A DNA stretch of 64,000 nucleotides from the NCBI GenBank assembly GCA_030407005.1, contig JAUDYN010000002.1:682001-746000 (forward strand), read 5' to 3'. Of this stretch, positions 12,601 to 22,541 are shown piece by piece (the first letter of the stretch is position 1; the number at the start of each line of letters is the position of its first letter). The notes beneath the pieces are model-generated. The model searched no databases, had not been told where the DNA came from, and was given only the letters and a program-made list of their open reading frames with translations. The translations under genes were made by a program, and so were the position numbers. Source of the stretch: Desarmillaria ectypa (Eukaryota > Basidiomycota > Agaricomycetes > Agaricales > Physalacriaceae).

Positions 12601-13232
12601 CCGTGGCATACTTTTTACCATATAGCTCATCAGGTCTTGCGGATTTCCTCCAATGTCGAAGAATTCTAACCCATTTTCCGTAACAAACGTTCTAAACGTT
12701 TCGTGTGACGCTATTCGTACCCGATGACCGTCGCTTCTTAGTTTTTTTCCTAGAGCAACATAGGGTTGGACGTCACCTGTAAACTGCCTAATCAGCTATT
12801 TATTCGAGCCCGAGTTGACAGTGCTGGACTAACCGCGGCTTCCGACAATCATGATTACAATGTTCATCTTGGGGAACTTTTTCCACTTTCGGTCTACAGC
12901 GAATTCCTTGACATCCGGCGCATAATCCTCTGGGAGCTCGGGGAGTTTGTGCTTCAGGTCGAGAGAAACTGAAATTCGACCATCTCGGGTAATAAATGCG
13001 GACGATCTCAGTCCCTTTCCTGCAGCAATATATCTGCCGTATGCTAGTATGATGTGAGCTCTGTAAGCGACGTCGAACGCGAGAGTAACCTACAGATATT
13101 AGGATTAGCCTGAATGTCATTCACATCGGCAGGTGTGTTTTCGCTAGACTGAAATGATGTCATGTGCTTGGAAAGGATTTGAACATCCTCGTCCATTTCC
13201 TTCATATGAAACGGGTGAGCTTCGTTCGCCAT
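9668..13232 (-). CDS. UDP-glucose:sterol 3-beta-glucosyltransferase (GT1), 18 exons
   Basis: Eighteen exons join in frame to about 895 residues: 13125-13232, 12834-13089, 12612-12776, 12335-12556, 12270-12279, 12104-12217, 11893-12053, 11743-11842, 11652-11692, 11539-11597, 11145-11483, 10983-11090, 10848-10926, 10680-10791, 10581-10627, 10407-10531, 10253-10361, 9668-10200. The 17 introns are 35-57 bp. Family blocks appear in order: MNIVIMIVGSRGDVQPYVAL (nucleotide-sugar enzyme start), FTMPWS with FPHPLV, IYIGFGSVVVDD, then the donor-binding signature THHGGAGTTAAGL with PFFGDQGFWG, and a C-terminal KEAGKGFVYGMYDGVTGL region ending in a charged tail. The enzyme transfers glucose from UDP-glucose to the 3-hydroxyl of sterols. 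The yeast Atg26/Ugt51 PH and GRAM domains are absent, so this is the short form. The 35-bp first intron is unusually small but restores the frame. Confidence 0.9.
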
Positions 13233-14886
13233 GATGGTGACAGTGAGGAGACTTGTGACTGGTTCCCTACCATCACTTTCTCATTAATAATTCAAGTTGG
13301 AGGGCTGTGCCTAAGGCTGAGTTTGAATAATTCAGTAAGGCCGGCAAGCGGCAGATACTCTTTTCTGATGAATTTCACTGTTGACCACATTGACAACAAG
13401 TCTTTCCTCTGTGTTATCACAGCTCAGCCATATCAGAGCCTGTAGCTGTAGGTGGACTATACTGCCAGCATCTCCACCTTTCAGATTGGTCCTCCTTTGA
13501 TATGCCACTGTCAATGATTCAATACTATCAACATTCTCTGTGACCTTCAGCTCACAGTTGATTTCCTAGAAGAACAATTAGGGACACAGAGACAGCTGCA
13601 GGCTGCAATACTGATCTGTGTTTCTGGGAATGAATAATTTCTGGTGATTTTAGAGAGAAGAGAGAAGACCACTGCATTTGAATTTAGGTGGAGATGCCTG
13701 TTATTATTTATAGTTGTTTATAACAGTACAGATATGAGATTACATGTTTCCCTGCTTCCACCTCTGTATATGATACTTGCCCAGTTCCCAGTTCCTACAA
13801 TCATTCTGAATTGAACTCATTTGCACTGGCCAACATTCTCACCATCTAAATTGACCTATGACTGCTTGAAGAACACCTGACAATAATAATAAAAACAACA
13901 ATAAAGATTTATGCATATTATCAAACAAAATTCCTAGATGGAGAGTGCCTGTAAATAATATACTTGATAGCTGCTAAAAGATAGTTTGACCTCTGCAATT
14001 AAGGCTAGCTATTCCAAATAACCTGTAATATTTAAAGTAGAGTAAGGAATGAGGCATAACTGAGTGAAGTGACCAGTACTGCTGAAAAAGCCAGAATGGT
14101 TATCTGTCCTTTAAGATGAGACATATTGAGTAGTTGCAAGAGAATGTGTACAGTTATATTTAGCTGTATGTAAGATTGTTTATAAGTAGTACATACTATA
14201 GAAAACTTGCATATATCTATATGCTTTGTTCATCTAATTCTTGAAAGAATCTATAAAAGATCTCTATTCCTACAGCAATAATGAGCATCAACTTACTGAT
14301 TCTAGCTCACTCACCAAGTTCTCTTCATATTTCTCTTACTTATTATAAGATGTCATTAACCAATTTAGGATAGCACTGACTTCCATATAGATGTGCTGGA
14401 ACTTACACTGATTAGTCCACTGCAAAGTCCTATGCAAGAGACTCAGCACTGTATTGAGCCCTATACATGTTGTGCTGTCTCACAATAGAGATTTTTCAGT
14501 CTTCTAAGATAGCACCGTTGTCTATAGGCATAGGGGCTCTGTCTATATGGAACTCAAACTTATTTTTATTAAAAAAGAGCAGCTCAAAAATAATCTGGCC
14601 AGACTTTGAGAGATGAGAATTAGTATTAGTATTGAGGTCTGTCAGGAGCATAGACACAGATATGAGGGCAGTGAGACTGAGGATAAGATATGTTTATATT
14701 TTTTTATATAGTATTAGAATATATTGAAAATCTGAAGAATAAGAGACCTATTAGAAGATCTATATATATAACTGAGCTATAGTCCTTCAGCTGCTCTTAA
14801 AATAGCTGATAGTTTGAGTAAGAACAAATAAAATAGTTTATATTCTGGATGCAGAATAAATATCAGCATATCCTTAGCATGAATAA
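13233..14886. other. AT-rich non-coding region, no gene seen
   Basis: Just upstream of the glucosyltransferase start, base composition drops sharply to AT-rich DNA with stops in all frames and almost no CpG. The first few hundred bases should include the glucosyltransferase promoter. No intact ORF, RNA gene or LTR could be supported; it is probably heavily mutated transposon debris. Confidence 0.5.
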
Positions 14887-15291
14887 TATTATAGCATTAT
14901 TCTTTTTCTTTTTCTTTTCTTTTTATCTTATCTTTAACTCATATCTATTACATTAGAACACACATCTTAACAGCATGACTATAGTATGGTCCTGTAACAT
15001 ATAGTAGATATACTATAGTGATACAATAGCTTATAGATACTACACTATAGCCTCATGTCTACCTATTATTAGATCTTGGACCTATTAGTATTTAAATAGT
15101 ATTTATACTAACTCAAGTTTCAGCTTTGAGCTAAAGTTTAATTTATAAAACTTAATCACAATCTCTCTGCTTCTGACTAAGAACTTAGTTGGCAATCTTA
15201 GATCTTGATTGGACTTCTATTAAGTGATCATTCAAATATGAGATGGTTCTTTAGTTGATTCTTCTTAGTTATTATAAGTTTGTCACTAACA
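14887..15291 (+). repeat. Decayed 5' LTR of a D-like gypsy element
   Basis: The stretch starts TATTATAG, has the TTATCTTATC block near its start, and shares scattered blocks with the D LTR at 37354-37787 (TATTAGATC, a TAGTATWTAAGTAG-like TATA region, GAGCTAAAGTTTA) before ending CACTAACA. The strongest support is functional: the LTR segment 15121-15134 is the exact reverse complement of the sequence just after the LTR end. Confidence 0.6.
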
Positions 15292-15292
15292 A

Positions 15293-15306
15293 TTAGCTCA
15301 AAGCTG
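15293..15306 (+). promoter_or_regulatory. Self-priming primer-binding site of the decayed element
   Basis: TTAGCTCAAAGCTG lies one base after the LTR end. It is fully complementary over 14 nt to CAGCTTTGAGCTAA at 15121-15134 inside the LTR, where the transcript would begin. The arrangement matches that of families A, B and C in this window. Confidence 0.6.
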
Positions 15307-16380
15307 AACTGCAAGAATGACTTGCCTAGTGCATATGAGTGTCAGATGTTGACTTATCTAAACAGAGTCAAACAAGCTATCTTATGTTTTGACAATCACT
15401 TGCAGGCAATGTATAAGGACAAAGACTAAACACTGAGATTTTAGGTGAGTGAGCAAGCAGAATAAATTAGTATTAAACTTTAGTTTAAAGCTGAGGTCTA
15501 AGAACATTATAAACTGTGCTTAAATACTATGTGGCTAATAATAGTGTTACTATAAAAATGAGAAAATAATATAGTAGTCATCTATAAAATAATAAAAAAA
15601 GTAAGACAATAGTATGCTGCAGCTAGTTGTAGCTGAAATACTAGAGTCATCTATTATAGGTATGTTTGAGATGATGTGATAGATATAAGTCATGACACTT
15701 TAATTGGTTAGCTGATTGAGCACTGGGTGGGATGGACTAAACTAATGTACAGGGAGAGTAGACTAAAAACAAACACAAAACTTTGTTTGGAATCTGGCAA
15801 GATGGTGAGAATGCTCAGTGTGCTGGTATTGGCAAAAGACTGAGTCTTACCTGGCAAGATGGTGAGAGTGTTGAGGGAACTTATCATCCCACCAACTTGT
15901 TCATATGAAGTGATGCACTCAGACTGAGACACATTCAGTCTCCCAACACTGAGTAAATTGCCATGACTCACATGACAGGAGAAAAGGTGAAGCTGTCTCA
16001 GTGGAGAGGCTAGCACTACATGCTGGAGAGTGATACATGCCATGAGGTAGAAATATGATGTCTGTGTGGTAGATGTGAGAGAAAGAAAGACTGAGGTATG
16101 AGAATCTCTTATCAATTAGACTCATGTAAACCTAACTTTAAACCCAACTAATTAGTCAGCTGAGGTGCTCACCAAGTCTAGCCAAAGTATGCATAACTGC
16201 CCAACAGGGTAAATAGTATTACAACCCATTGCACTTTCATATTTGAGTGCTAATAGAGTAATAAATAGAAGGAAAAGGTTGAGCAGTGGAAGTGTGAGAT
16301 GTGAGAGGACATGAAAGGGAAAGAAGGTGGTAGGTGAGATGGGAGGATTTGGTCATTTTTGTGAGGCGATTAGGGCCTAG
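15307..16380. other. Decayed transposon interior, no gene seen
   Basis: This follows the decayed LTR and PBS and so should be the start of that element's body. All frames have many stops. Unlike families A, B and C, no membrane-helix leader ORF can be read after the PBS. A minus-strand frame at 15708-16115 has no recognisable domain. Confidence 0.35.
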
Positions 16381-17339
16381 ATAAAAATGGGATTCTTCCT
16401 GATGTAAATGTTGAATGCTGGTGAGGACCATTGTCCTCAAGCTTGTATGATATGAGGAAGTATTCTGTCTTCTGCCAAGGCAGTCACACTGCCTGCCTGC
16501 ATAGACTGACCTGCTACATTGAGATTTGGGAACAGTTTCCTGAGGTGCTTGATAAACCAGGAGTGAATAGGTACAGTGCCTCTGGCTGTGATCCACAGAC
16601 TGGGAAGAAGTGGGAATCAAGTATCACAAGCATTGAGATACTAGAAAAAAATAGGAATAGGGTCAATAGATGGGTCAGGCAATGTTGGGATGACTACTTT
16701 GTTGCCCTTGAAAGTGATATCATTCTTGTGGGCAGATAGGAGAAAGCTGTAGGCATTGGGGTACCACTGTACAGTTGAATGGCAACTGAGTTTGTGTGAG
16801 TTTCTGAGCTTCTTTGAGTCAGGCATAGTCAGTTCTTCAAGGCATATAAGGCCATTAAATCTGGTAATGAGTATAGTAGTGAACAGCCAGTCATCATAGT
16901 CATCTGAGTTTTTGAATAAAGTGATAGTGAAGTGGAGGTTATCCTGAGAGAGGGAAATTTTGTGCTTTACTTCAGAACTGTGTAGATGAAAGCAGCCCTT
17001 GAGCATATGGGTGACCATGTAAGATTTTTGGATACTACAGGTGTCAGGAAAGAATGGCTCTAGCCAGTTGCAAATCTCTGAAAGGTAGCTGTCTACTGAC
17101 TTGGGTTTGATATGGTAGCACATGAACATGGTGTAGAAGCTAAGGGTGTCCAGCATCAGTTTGACAGGAAAGTTATGCATTTTGCAGAAAGTGATATATA
17201 AGTTTAGTGCTGAACTATAGGATGAGAGGGAGGATTTGTTGATGGCTAATCTGAGAGCAAGAGCATATTTATGGTGCAAATGCTTCAGGGTCCAAGGCTC
17301 TTGAGCCTTTTGTCTGGACTCTGGTGAGACCTCCATCAA
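16381..17339 (-). pseudogene. Tyrosine recombinase of a DIRS/Ngaro-like retroelement (decayed)
   Basis: An open frame at 16641-17339 carries the N-terminal core-binding part of a phage-integrase type tyrosine recombinase (SSYSSALNLYITFCKMH, then LFTTILITRFNGLICLEEL). After a frame change the C-terminal part reads on to about 16381: LWITARGTVPIHSWFIKHLR, then a block aligned with the GHSLRSGGAT region of basidiomycete homologues that here reads GQSMQAGSVTALAEDRI, then IIQA, a TGA where Trp is expected nearby, and YIRKNPIFI. The catalytic H-x-x-R is therefore lost. It lies directly 3' of the RT-RNase H pseudogene on the same strand, the order of YR retrotransposons. Confidence 0.7.
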
Positions 17340-17407
17340 TGCTGCTTTGCCCCCATCACTATGCCAGATAGAGATTGAAAGTCATTGATAATAAGCTCAG
17401 AACAGAG

Positions 17408-19203
17408 TCACATGGCTTCATCAAATTTTAATCTTGAGAGGGCATCAGCTATGAGGTTACTGGCACCCAGGATGTGAACTACACACAAGTCAATGTTATA
17501 TTCGATGAGCACATTGACAGTAGATTTAAGGATGGGATTATAGAAGGGAGTAGCCTTCAGCATGTTGAAGATGTCAACAGTGTTCTGGTTGTCTGTCTTT
17601 GCTATCATCCAAAGGGGTAGAGGTGATGGCAAAAGGTTTTCAGCTGCCCAGTGAACTGCTGAGCACACACAGAGTGCTTCAAAGAAGAAAATAATTGGTT
17701 TTTCATTGGGCAGGTCTGATACAGGGCAAAAGAACCCAAAGGCATTATTGGTAAGGTAGAAGCCCATGCCTGTCAAGCTTGTATTGCACTCAAAGATCAC
17801 TGTTGCTTCAGTATATGAGTCCCAGTCTTTTGTCTTAAAGTAGAGTACATCAGGTAAACATGAGATGTGCTGTGCCATCCACTTTAAATTGTCCTTAATT
17901 GCTTCATTAACATGCACCAGAGTGAACCCATTCTCCTTCCCTGCTATCTTTTCATACAGATTGCTCAACTCTGGCTTTATAAGTGGGAAGACATTGAACA
18001 ACCAGTTGCTCTAACCAGAGATCTGGTGAAAATCTGACAGTTGGCATCTGGTTGAAGCTATGAAGACATTCAGATTGCTGAGGAGATTCTCTTTCAATTC
18101 TGGTGAGAGTGTCATGGTCATCTTGTTGATGTCAACATCAAACCTGATAATTGCAAGTATATGCCCTGAAACTTGCTTGATATGAGTATGAGGCACACTG
18201 AGGTGGTCCCACAGTTGCATCAACTTGACCTGCTTCACTGAGAAAAACTCTTTATATGGCTCATAATAAGCTATTGCCATTGTGAGATCCCAGGAAAAAT
18301 CATTGTTGGAGTAGCAAAAGACATCCTTGATACCCTCTTTATTGATAGCAATTCATGTAACTAGACCATTGATGCTGTAAAACACTCAGAAAGATCCTTG
18401 CCCACCAAAATTGTTATTGGAGTTGATGTTTCACCTGATGATTTCATGTCTCCCAGCTATTTTCTGGGCATTGGTTGAATAACCTGTTGAGATGACCTGC
18501 TTGAGCTGCCATAGAGGGGACATTAGACAGATCCTGTATGCTTTTGAGACATCTGACTTCCAAGTAACTAGGTCAGCATTGGCATGGAACATGGATTTAC
18601 AGTGAAAACAGAGCAGTGCTACAAAGAAATTATGAAGTGTATCCAGTTGAGCTCCTGCTATATCTGCATGCTGTATTATAGTATTGGGTGCAAAATTCCC
18701 AGCCAACATGTTCAATACTAACCTCAGGCTATTGGAATGAGGCTTTGGCACAGCATGCACAGATGTACTGTACATTCCAGATTCCAGGCAGAAGTTCAGG
18801 CCCAAATGTGGTAGAGAACTGTCCAGCAGCCATTTCACTGTCTCTGTACTCCTCGATGAACTGCTGTTTCACCTTGGATCTGGAGCTCATGCAATAATGA
18901 TCCCAAGTAATTGGATAGTTTTCAGTAGGCCTCATATTAACCCAAGGCCAGAAATCTTCATGAAGACCAACAATAATGGATTTAACGAATGGTTGATTCA
19001 GGTGTCCTTTAAGAGCCTTTTGAAACTCCTTGATGTTAATTGGAGTCATGATTTTGAAGAGGCCTGGGTTATCACAGATAGTACTTAAAGCCACTGTGTT
19101 CTCAAACTTAGCTAGTGGAGGTCTCAGTAGTGGTGGATCGATCTTGGTATACACTGCCATCTGACTGGTACACTTACTATGAGGTGAGAAAACCAATTGA
19201 TGC
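17408..19203 (-). pseudogene. Reverse transcriptase and RNase H of the YR retroelement (decayed)
   Basis: Read on the minus strand: an N-terminal block (HLNQPFVKSIIVGLHEDFWP), RT palm motifs VPKPHSNSLRLVLNMLAG and WKSDVSKAYRICLMSPLWQ (motif A Asp retained), and a motif C region reading CYSNNDFSWDL where YVDD is expected. An RNase H-like domain follows (17408-18001) with AKTDNQNTVDIFNML and a final NLIADALSRL. Frame changes and stops lie between 18001 and 18431. The order RT, RNase H, tyrosine recombinase is that of DIRS/Ngaro-type elements, which integrate by recombinase instead of DDE integrase. The 5' end is cut at 19203 by repeat X1, and no gag was found. Confidence 0.75.
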
Positions 19204-20360
19204 TGATGTGCTTGGTAATGGTGAGTGACAAAAGAATTAGGGAATGGCAATAAACACCAATCACACTACTACTCTACACTTAATCACCAATATTGAATTC
19301 AGGTGGTTTTAAGTATGATGGAAGCACTCTGCAGACTTCAATAATGAAGTACAATTGTCTTAAAGACATTTTATTCATTACTAGTGAGTTATACAAAGTA
19401 CTACTCATACTAGTGGGGTGGGTGAGACACAATTGGGTAAAGAGTGACTTGGTTTGAGCTACTGCACTCATTCTGACTAAACTGCTTTGAACTAGTGGCA
19501 CTCTTGGCCCTATACTGCTTTCTACAAGTGATAAACACTTGACTAGTCACACTCTTGGCCTAAGAATAAACTATAACTCTAAGAACTTTGCTTGAACTAA
19601 CTTCAAAACACTCTGGACCTTTGCAGGACACAACAGTGACTCTAATGGACTTCAATTCAATGCAATATTATGGGTGACTTAGCAACTATTAATCACTTTC
19701 TCAAGGTTAAGCACAAAAGCCTTTAGTTGGGAACACCAGTTACTACCAGTGAGGGCTCAACTGTGAGGATGGCTTGCCTGCTTTGCACAAGCACCCATCC
19801 CACTACTTATATACTACTGAGGCAGAACTATAAATATCATCTGGGTATAGGGTATATTGGTAAGGATTTCTTGGCTAGTCACAAATAATGGTGAATAATC
19901 ACACAATAGTCAGTCTAGTCTGTTTTCTTTTCAAATATTTGGTCTAGAGACTCCACAGTCAGTCTTTCCACACCCTTGGTCCAACTACATGCCCTAGTAA
20001 CATGGTTATATGGATATTCAGATATTGGTGCCTGTAACAGCTATCTGATCATGATTGAGGGTGCAGTCTAGCTCCACTAGTATCAATCATAAGAGATCTA
20101 TATCACAATAGTCAGATCTGGGCTCAAGGTTAATCCATTCCTAATTCATTTCTAAGTCCTGTTTCAAGATTGCCATATGACTAGTTATCCTGACTTAGGC
20201 ATTTATACCCAGTCTGGGCTGCTAGTGACAGAACTTCACAAGATCTGTGTACTCTGCTTCTGGTTTTGGTGTGCTAGTAGCATCCTTCATTTACTAGTGT
20301 CTGTATTTCACTTAGTCCTGCTAGTATTTGAGTTACTAGTCTGGCCAGCTGGTAGATTTA
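19204..20360 (-). repeat. LTR-like repeat X, copy 1 (truncated)
   Basis: This segment matches X2 (21202-22541) and the inverted X3 (42183-43542). It starts TGATGTGC on the plus strand and is cut at GATTTA by the A1 5' LTR; the missing roughly 180 bp are present in X2 and X3. Copy 1 has lost more CpG than the others (for example TGGTTTTAAGTATG against CGGTTTCGAGTACG), so it is older. The TATA-like box lies on the minus strand, so the sense strand is probably minus. Confidence 0.75.
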
Positions 20361-20783
20361 TGTTATGATTTTTCCGTTATCTTATCTTATCCGAGTCATA
20401 TCCATGACTCATCCATCTAATCTAGCCCAGGAACTGACTCGTATCCAGCTACTCACCGGCTACTACCCTTGTTCTCACCGTCTGTCACCCCAGACACTTT
20501 CTATTGGTTCTATGATCCTCCCGGATCATCCAACTTCGACACCGTTTGTGTATGGACCATAGTGTTTCATCTAAATATAACACCGTAGAAATACTATATA
20601 AACAGAGTACTGTAGACCATTGTACTCTATCTCTTGTTTAAATTACAATCATATACCTCTTGTCTACACCAGACTAAAGGCTCCTTGGCTTCCATCTCTC
20701 AATTGGGTGATCGTTCGAACACGTAATGGCCCAGAGAGATCAGCTGACTGCCTCAAGTCACGTGTCCAAGTCAGCACCTAACA
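20361..20783 (+). repeat. 5' LTR of A1 (423 bp)
   Basis: Begins TGTTATGATTTTTCC and ends ACCTAACA. U3 carries three TTATC (GATA) repeats and a palindromic Gcn4-type site; a TATA box (TATATAAAC) lies at 20594-20602. The segment CTCTTGTTTAA at 20631-20641, about 37 bp after the TATA box, is where the transcript probably starts and is complementary to the PBS. Differences from the 3' LTR are mostly C/T and G/A. Confidence 0.9.
20377..20412 (+). promoter_or_regulatory. U3 control block: three GATA sites plus Gcn4/AP-1 palindrome
   Basis: TTATC occurs three times in a row (20377-20391), giving GATAA sites on the minus strand. The inverted repeat GAGTCATATCCATGACTC (20393-20410) follows and contains ATGACTCAT (20404-20412), the known Gcn4/CPC1 bZIP consensus. 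The block recurs at the start of the A and B LTRs; the GATA part also occurs in C, D and E. Binding is inferred. Confidence 0.55.
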
Positions 20784-20796
20784 TTAAACAAGAGAT
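20784..20796 (+). promoter_or_regulatory. Self-priming primer-binding site of A1
   Basis: TTAAACAAGAGAT begins at the base after the LTR. It is perfectly complementary over 13 nt to ATCTCTTGTTTAA at 20629-20641 inside the LTR, at the inferred RNA 5' end. It does not start with TGG, as a PBS for a tRNA CCA end would. This is the arrangement known from Tf1 and sushi elements, where the RNA primes its own reverse transcription. Confidence 0.8.
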
Positions 20797-20842
20797 TACC
20801 TTTTCCCCTTCTATTACGCTAGCTGTATAGAAGAAATTCCTC

Positions 20843-20983
20843 ATGTCTGGAGAAGACAGAAACTCTCAAGAAACTCGAACCGTCTCTCTCGGTGGCGCCA
20901 TACTATTGTCTTTTTTCACGGTCCTCGCCGTACTAATCTATGAGGAAGAACTCTGGGCACTGCTTCGAAGGCAGCCTCAATGA
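20843..20983 (+). CDS. Leader micro-ORF with one membrane helix (A1)
   Basis: A 46-residue ORF starts at the first ATG after the PBS. Residues 1-14 are polar (MSGEDRNSQETRTV), about 15-33 form one hydrophobic helix (LGGAILLSFFTVLAVLIY), then comes an acidic EEE and a basic C-terminus LLRRQPQ. Equivalent ORFs lie at the same place in A2 (46506-46658), B (40741-40890) and C (55282-55434), sharing the helix, YEEE and LL-x(3)-RQ-like end. The TGA stop is at the matching codon in all four, and gag continues in the same frame after it. The charge pattern predicts a cytosolic C-terminus. Function unknown; a membrane leader of Gag reached by readthrough is one possibility. Confidence 0.65.
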   Translation: MSGEDRNSQETRTVSLGGAILLSFFTVLAVLIYEEELWALLRRQPQ

Positions 20984-21201
20984 CCAACCCCAGAACCCCG
21001 CCCTGCCCCACCCACCACCAATGACCTTCCCAGGGGGATACCCCCCACAAGACTGGGAGAGCGAGAGGAACTACCACTCGTTCATCCCTGGGCCCGATTC
21101 ATTGTCAGCCCCACCTCCTCCTCTGAGGAGAGCAATGATTCGAGGCCCCCATCTCCAGGGATCTCAGAACTTTGGGCCCAGATTGCCCAATCTGCTTGCA
21201 C

Positions 21202-22541
21202 TGATGTGCTTGGTAACAGCGAGTGACAAAAGAATTAGGGAATGGCAATGAACACCAATCACACTAAACCTCTTACTACTCTACACTTAATCACCAATAT
21301 TGAATTCGGGCGGTTTCGAGTACGATGGAAGCACTCTGCAGACTTCAATAATCAAGTACAATTGTCTTAAAGACGTTTTATTCGTTACTAGTGAGTTTAT
21401 ACAAAGTACTACTCGTACTAGTGGGGTGGGTAAGACACAATTGGATAAGAGTGACTTGGTTTGAGCTACTGCACTCATTCTGACTGAAACTGCTTCAGAC
21501 TGGTGGCGCTCTTGGCCCTATACTGCTTCCTACAAGTGATAAACACTTGACTAGCCGCACTCTTGGCCTAAGAATAAACTATAACTCTGAGAACTTTGCT
21601 TGAACTAACTTCAAAACACTCTGGACCTTTGCAGGACACAACAGTGACTCTAATGGACTTCAATTCAATGCAATTCTATGGGTGACTTAGCGACTATTAA
21701 TCACTTCATTGAGGTTAAGCACAAATGCCTTTAATTGGGGACACCAGTTACTACCAGTGAGGGCTCAACTGTGAGGATGGCTTGCCTGCTTTGCACAAGC
21801 ACCCATCCCACTACTTATATACTACTGAGGCAGAACTATAAATATCATCTGGGTATAGGGTATATTGGTAAGGATTTCTTGGCTAGTCACAAATAATGGT
21901 GAATAATCACACAATAGTCGGTCTAGTCTGTTTTCTTTTCAAATATTCGGTCTAGAGACTCCACAGTTGGTCTTTCCGCACCCTTGGCACAACTACATGC
22001 CCTAGTAATGCGGTTATATGAATATCCAGATATTGGTACCTGTAACAGCTATCCGATCATGATCGAGAGTGCAGTCCGGCTCCACTAGCATCGATCATAA
22101 GAGATCTATATTGAAATAGTCGGATCTGGGCTCAAGGTTAATCCATTCCTAATTTATTTCTAAGTCCTGTTTCAAGATTGCCATGTGACTAGTTATCCTG
22201 ACTTAGGTGTTTATGCCCAGTCTGGGCTGCTAGTGACAGAACTTCACAAGATCTGTGTACTCTGCTCCTGGTTTTTGTGTGCTAGTAGCATCCTTCATTT
22301 GCTAGTGGCTGTATTTCACTTAGTCCTGCTAGCATTTGAGTTACTAGTCTGGCTGGCTGGTAGATTTAACCCACTAATGGTGTTGCATCTAAGTCCTGGC
22401 TCTACCAGTTGCTTACTGCTTTTAACTATCAGCTCGAAGCCTCAGCTATAGTCCTCTATGTATCACTAGTATAGGATAGATGTGCAATAGTATTGTTACA
22501 AAATCGCAAAATCTAGGTGTGAATGCATAGATGGCATATCA
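21202..22541 (-). repeat. LTR-like repeat X, copy 2 (inside A1 gag)
   Basis: A 1340-bp copy beginning TGATGTGC and ending GCATATCA on the plus strand, so both ends read TGATRTGC inward and follow the TG...CA rule. It interrupts gag between IAQSA and AYNARA, which are adjacent in A2. The left flank CTTGCAC and right flank GTGCCTA do not form a clear direct duplication. CTAG occurs unusually often (about 17 by eye). No protein is convincing. Most likely a solo LTR. Confidence 0.75.

Noticed and set aside
14925..14960. Pyrimidine-rich TTTTTC run as a regulatory tract or microsatellite
   Set aside because: It aligns with the T-rich start of the decayed LTR and is simply part of it.
20940..21251. 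Separate plus-strand gene reading MTFPGGYPPQDW at the start of A1
   Set aside because: It is an alternative frame of gag. Comparing A, B and C, the frame continuing from the micro-ORF (LPRG..PPTRLGE) is the conserved one, and this frame ends inside X2.
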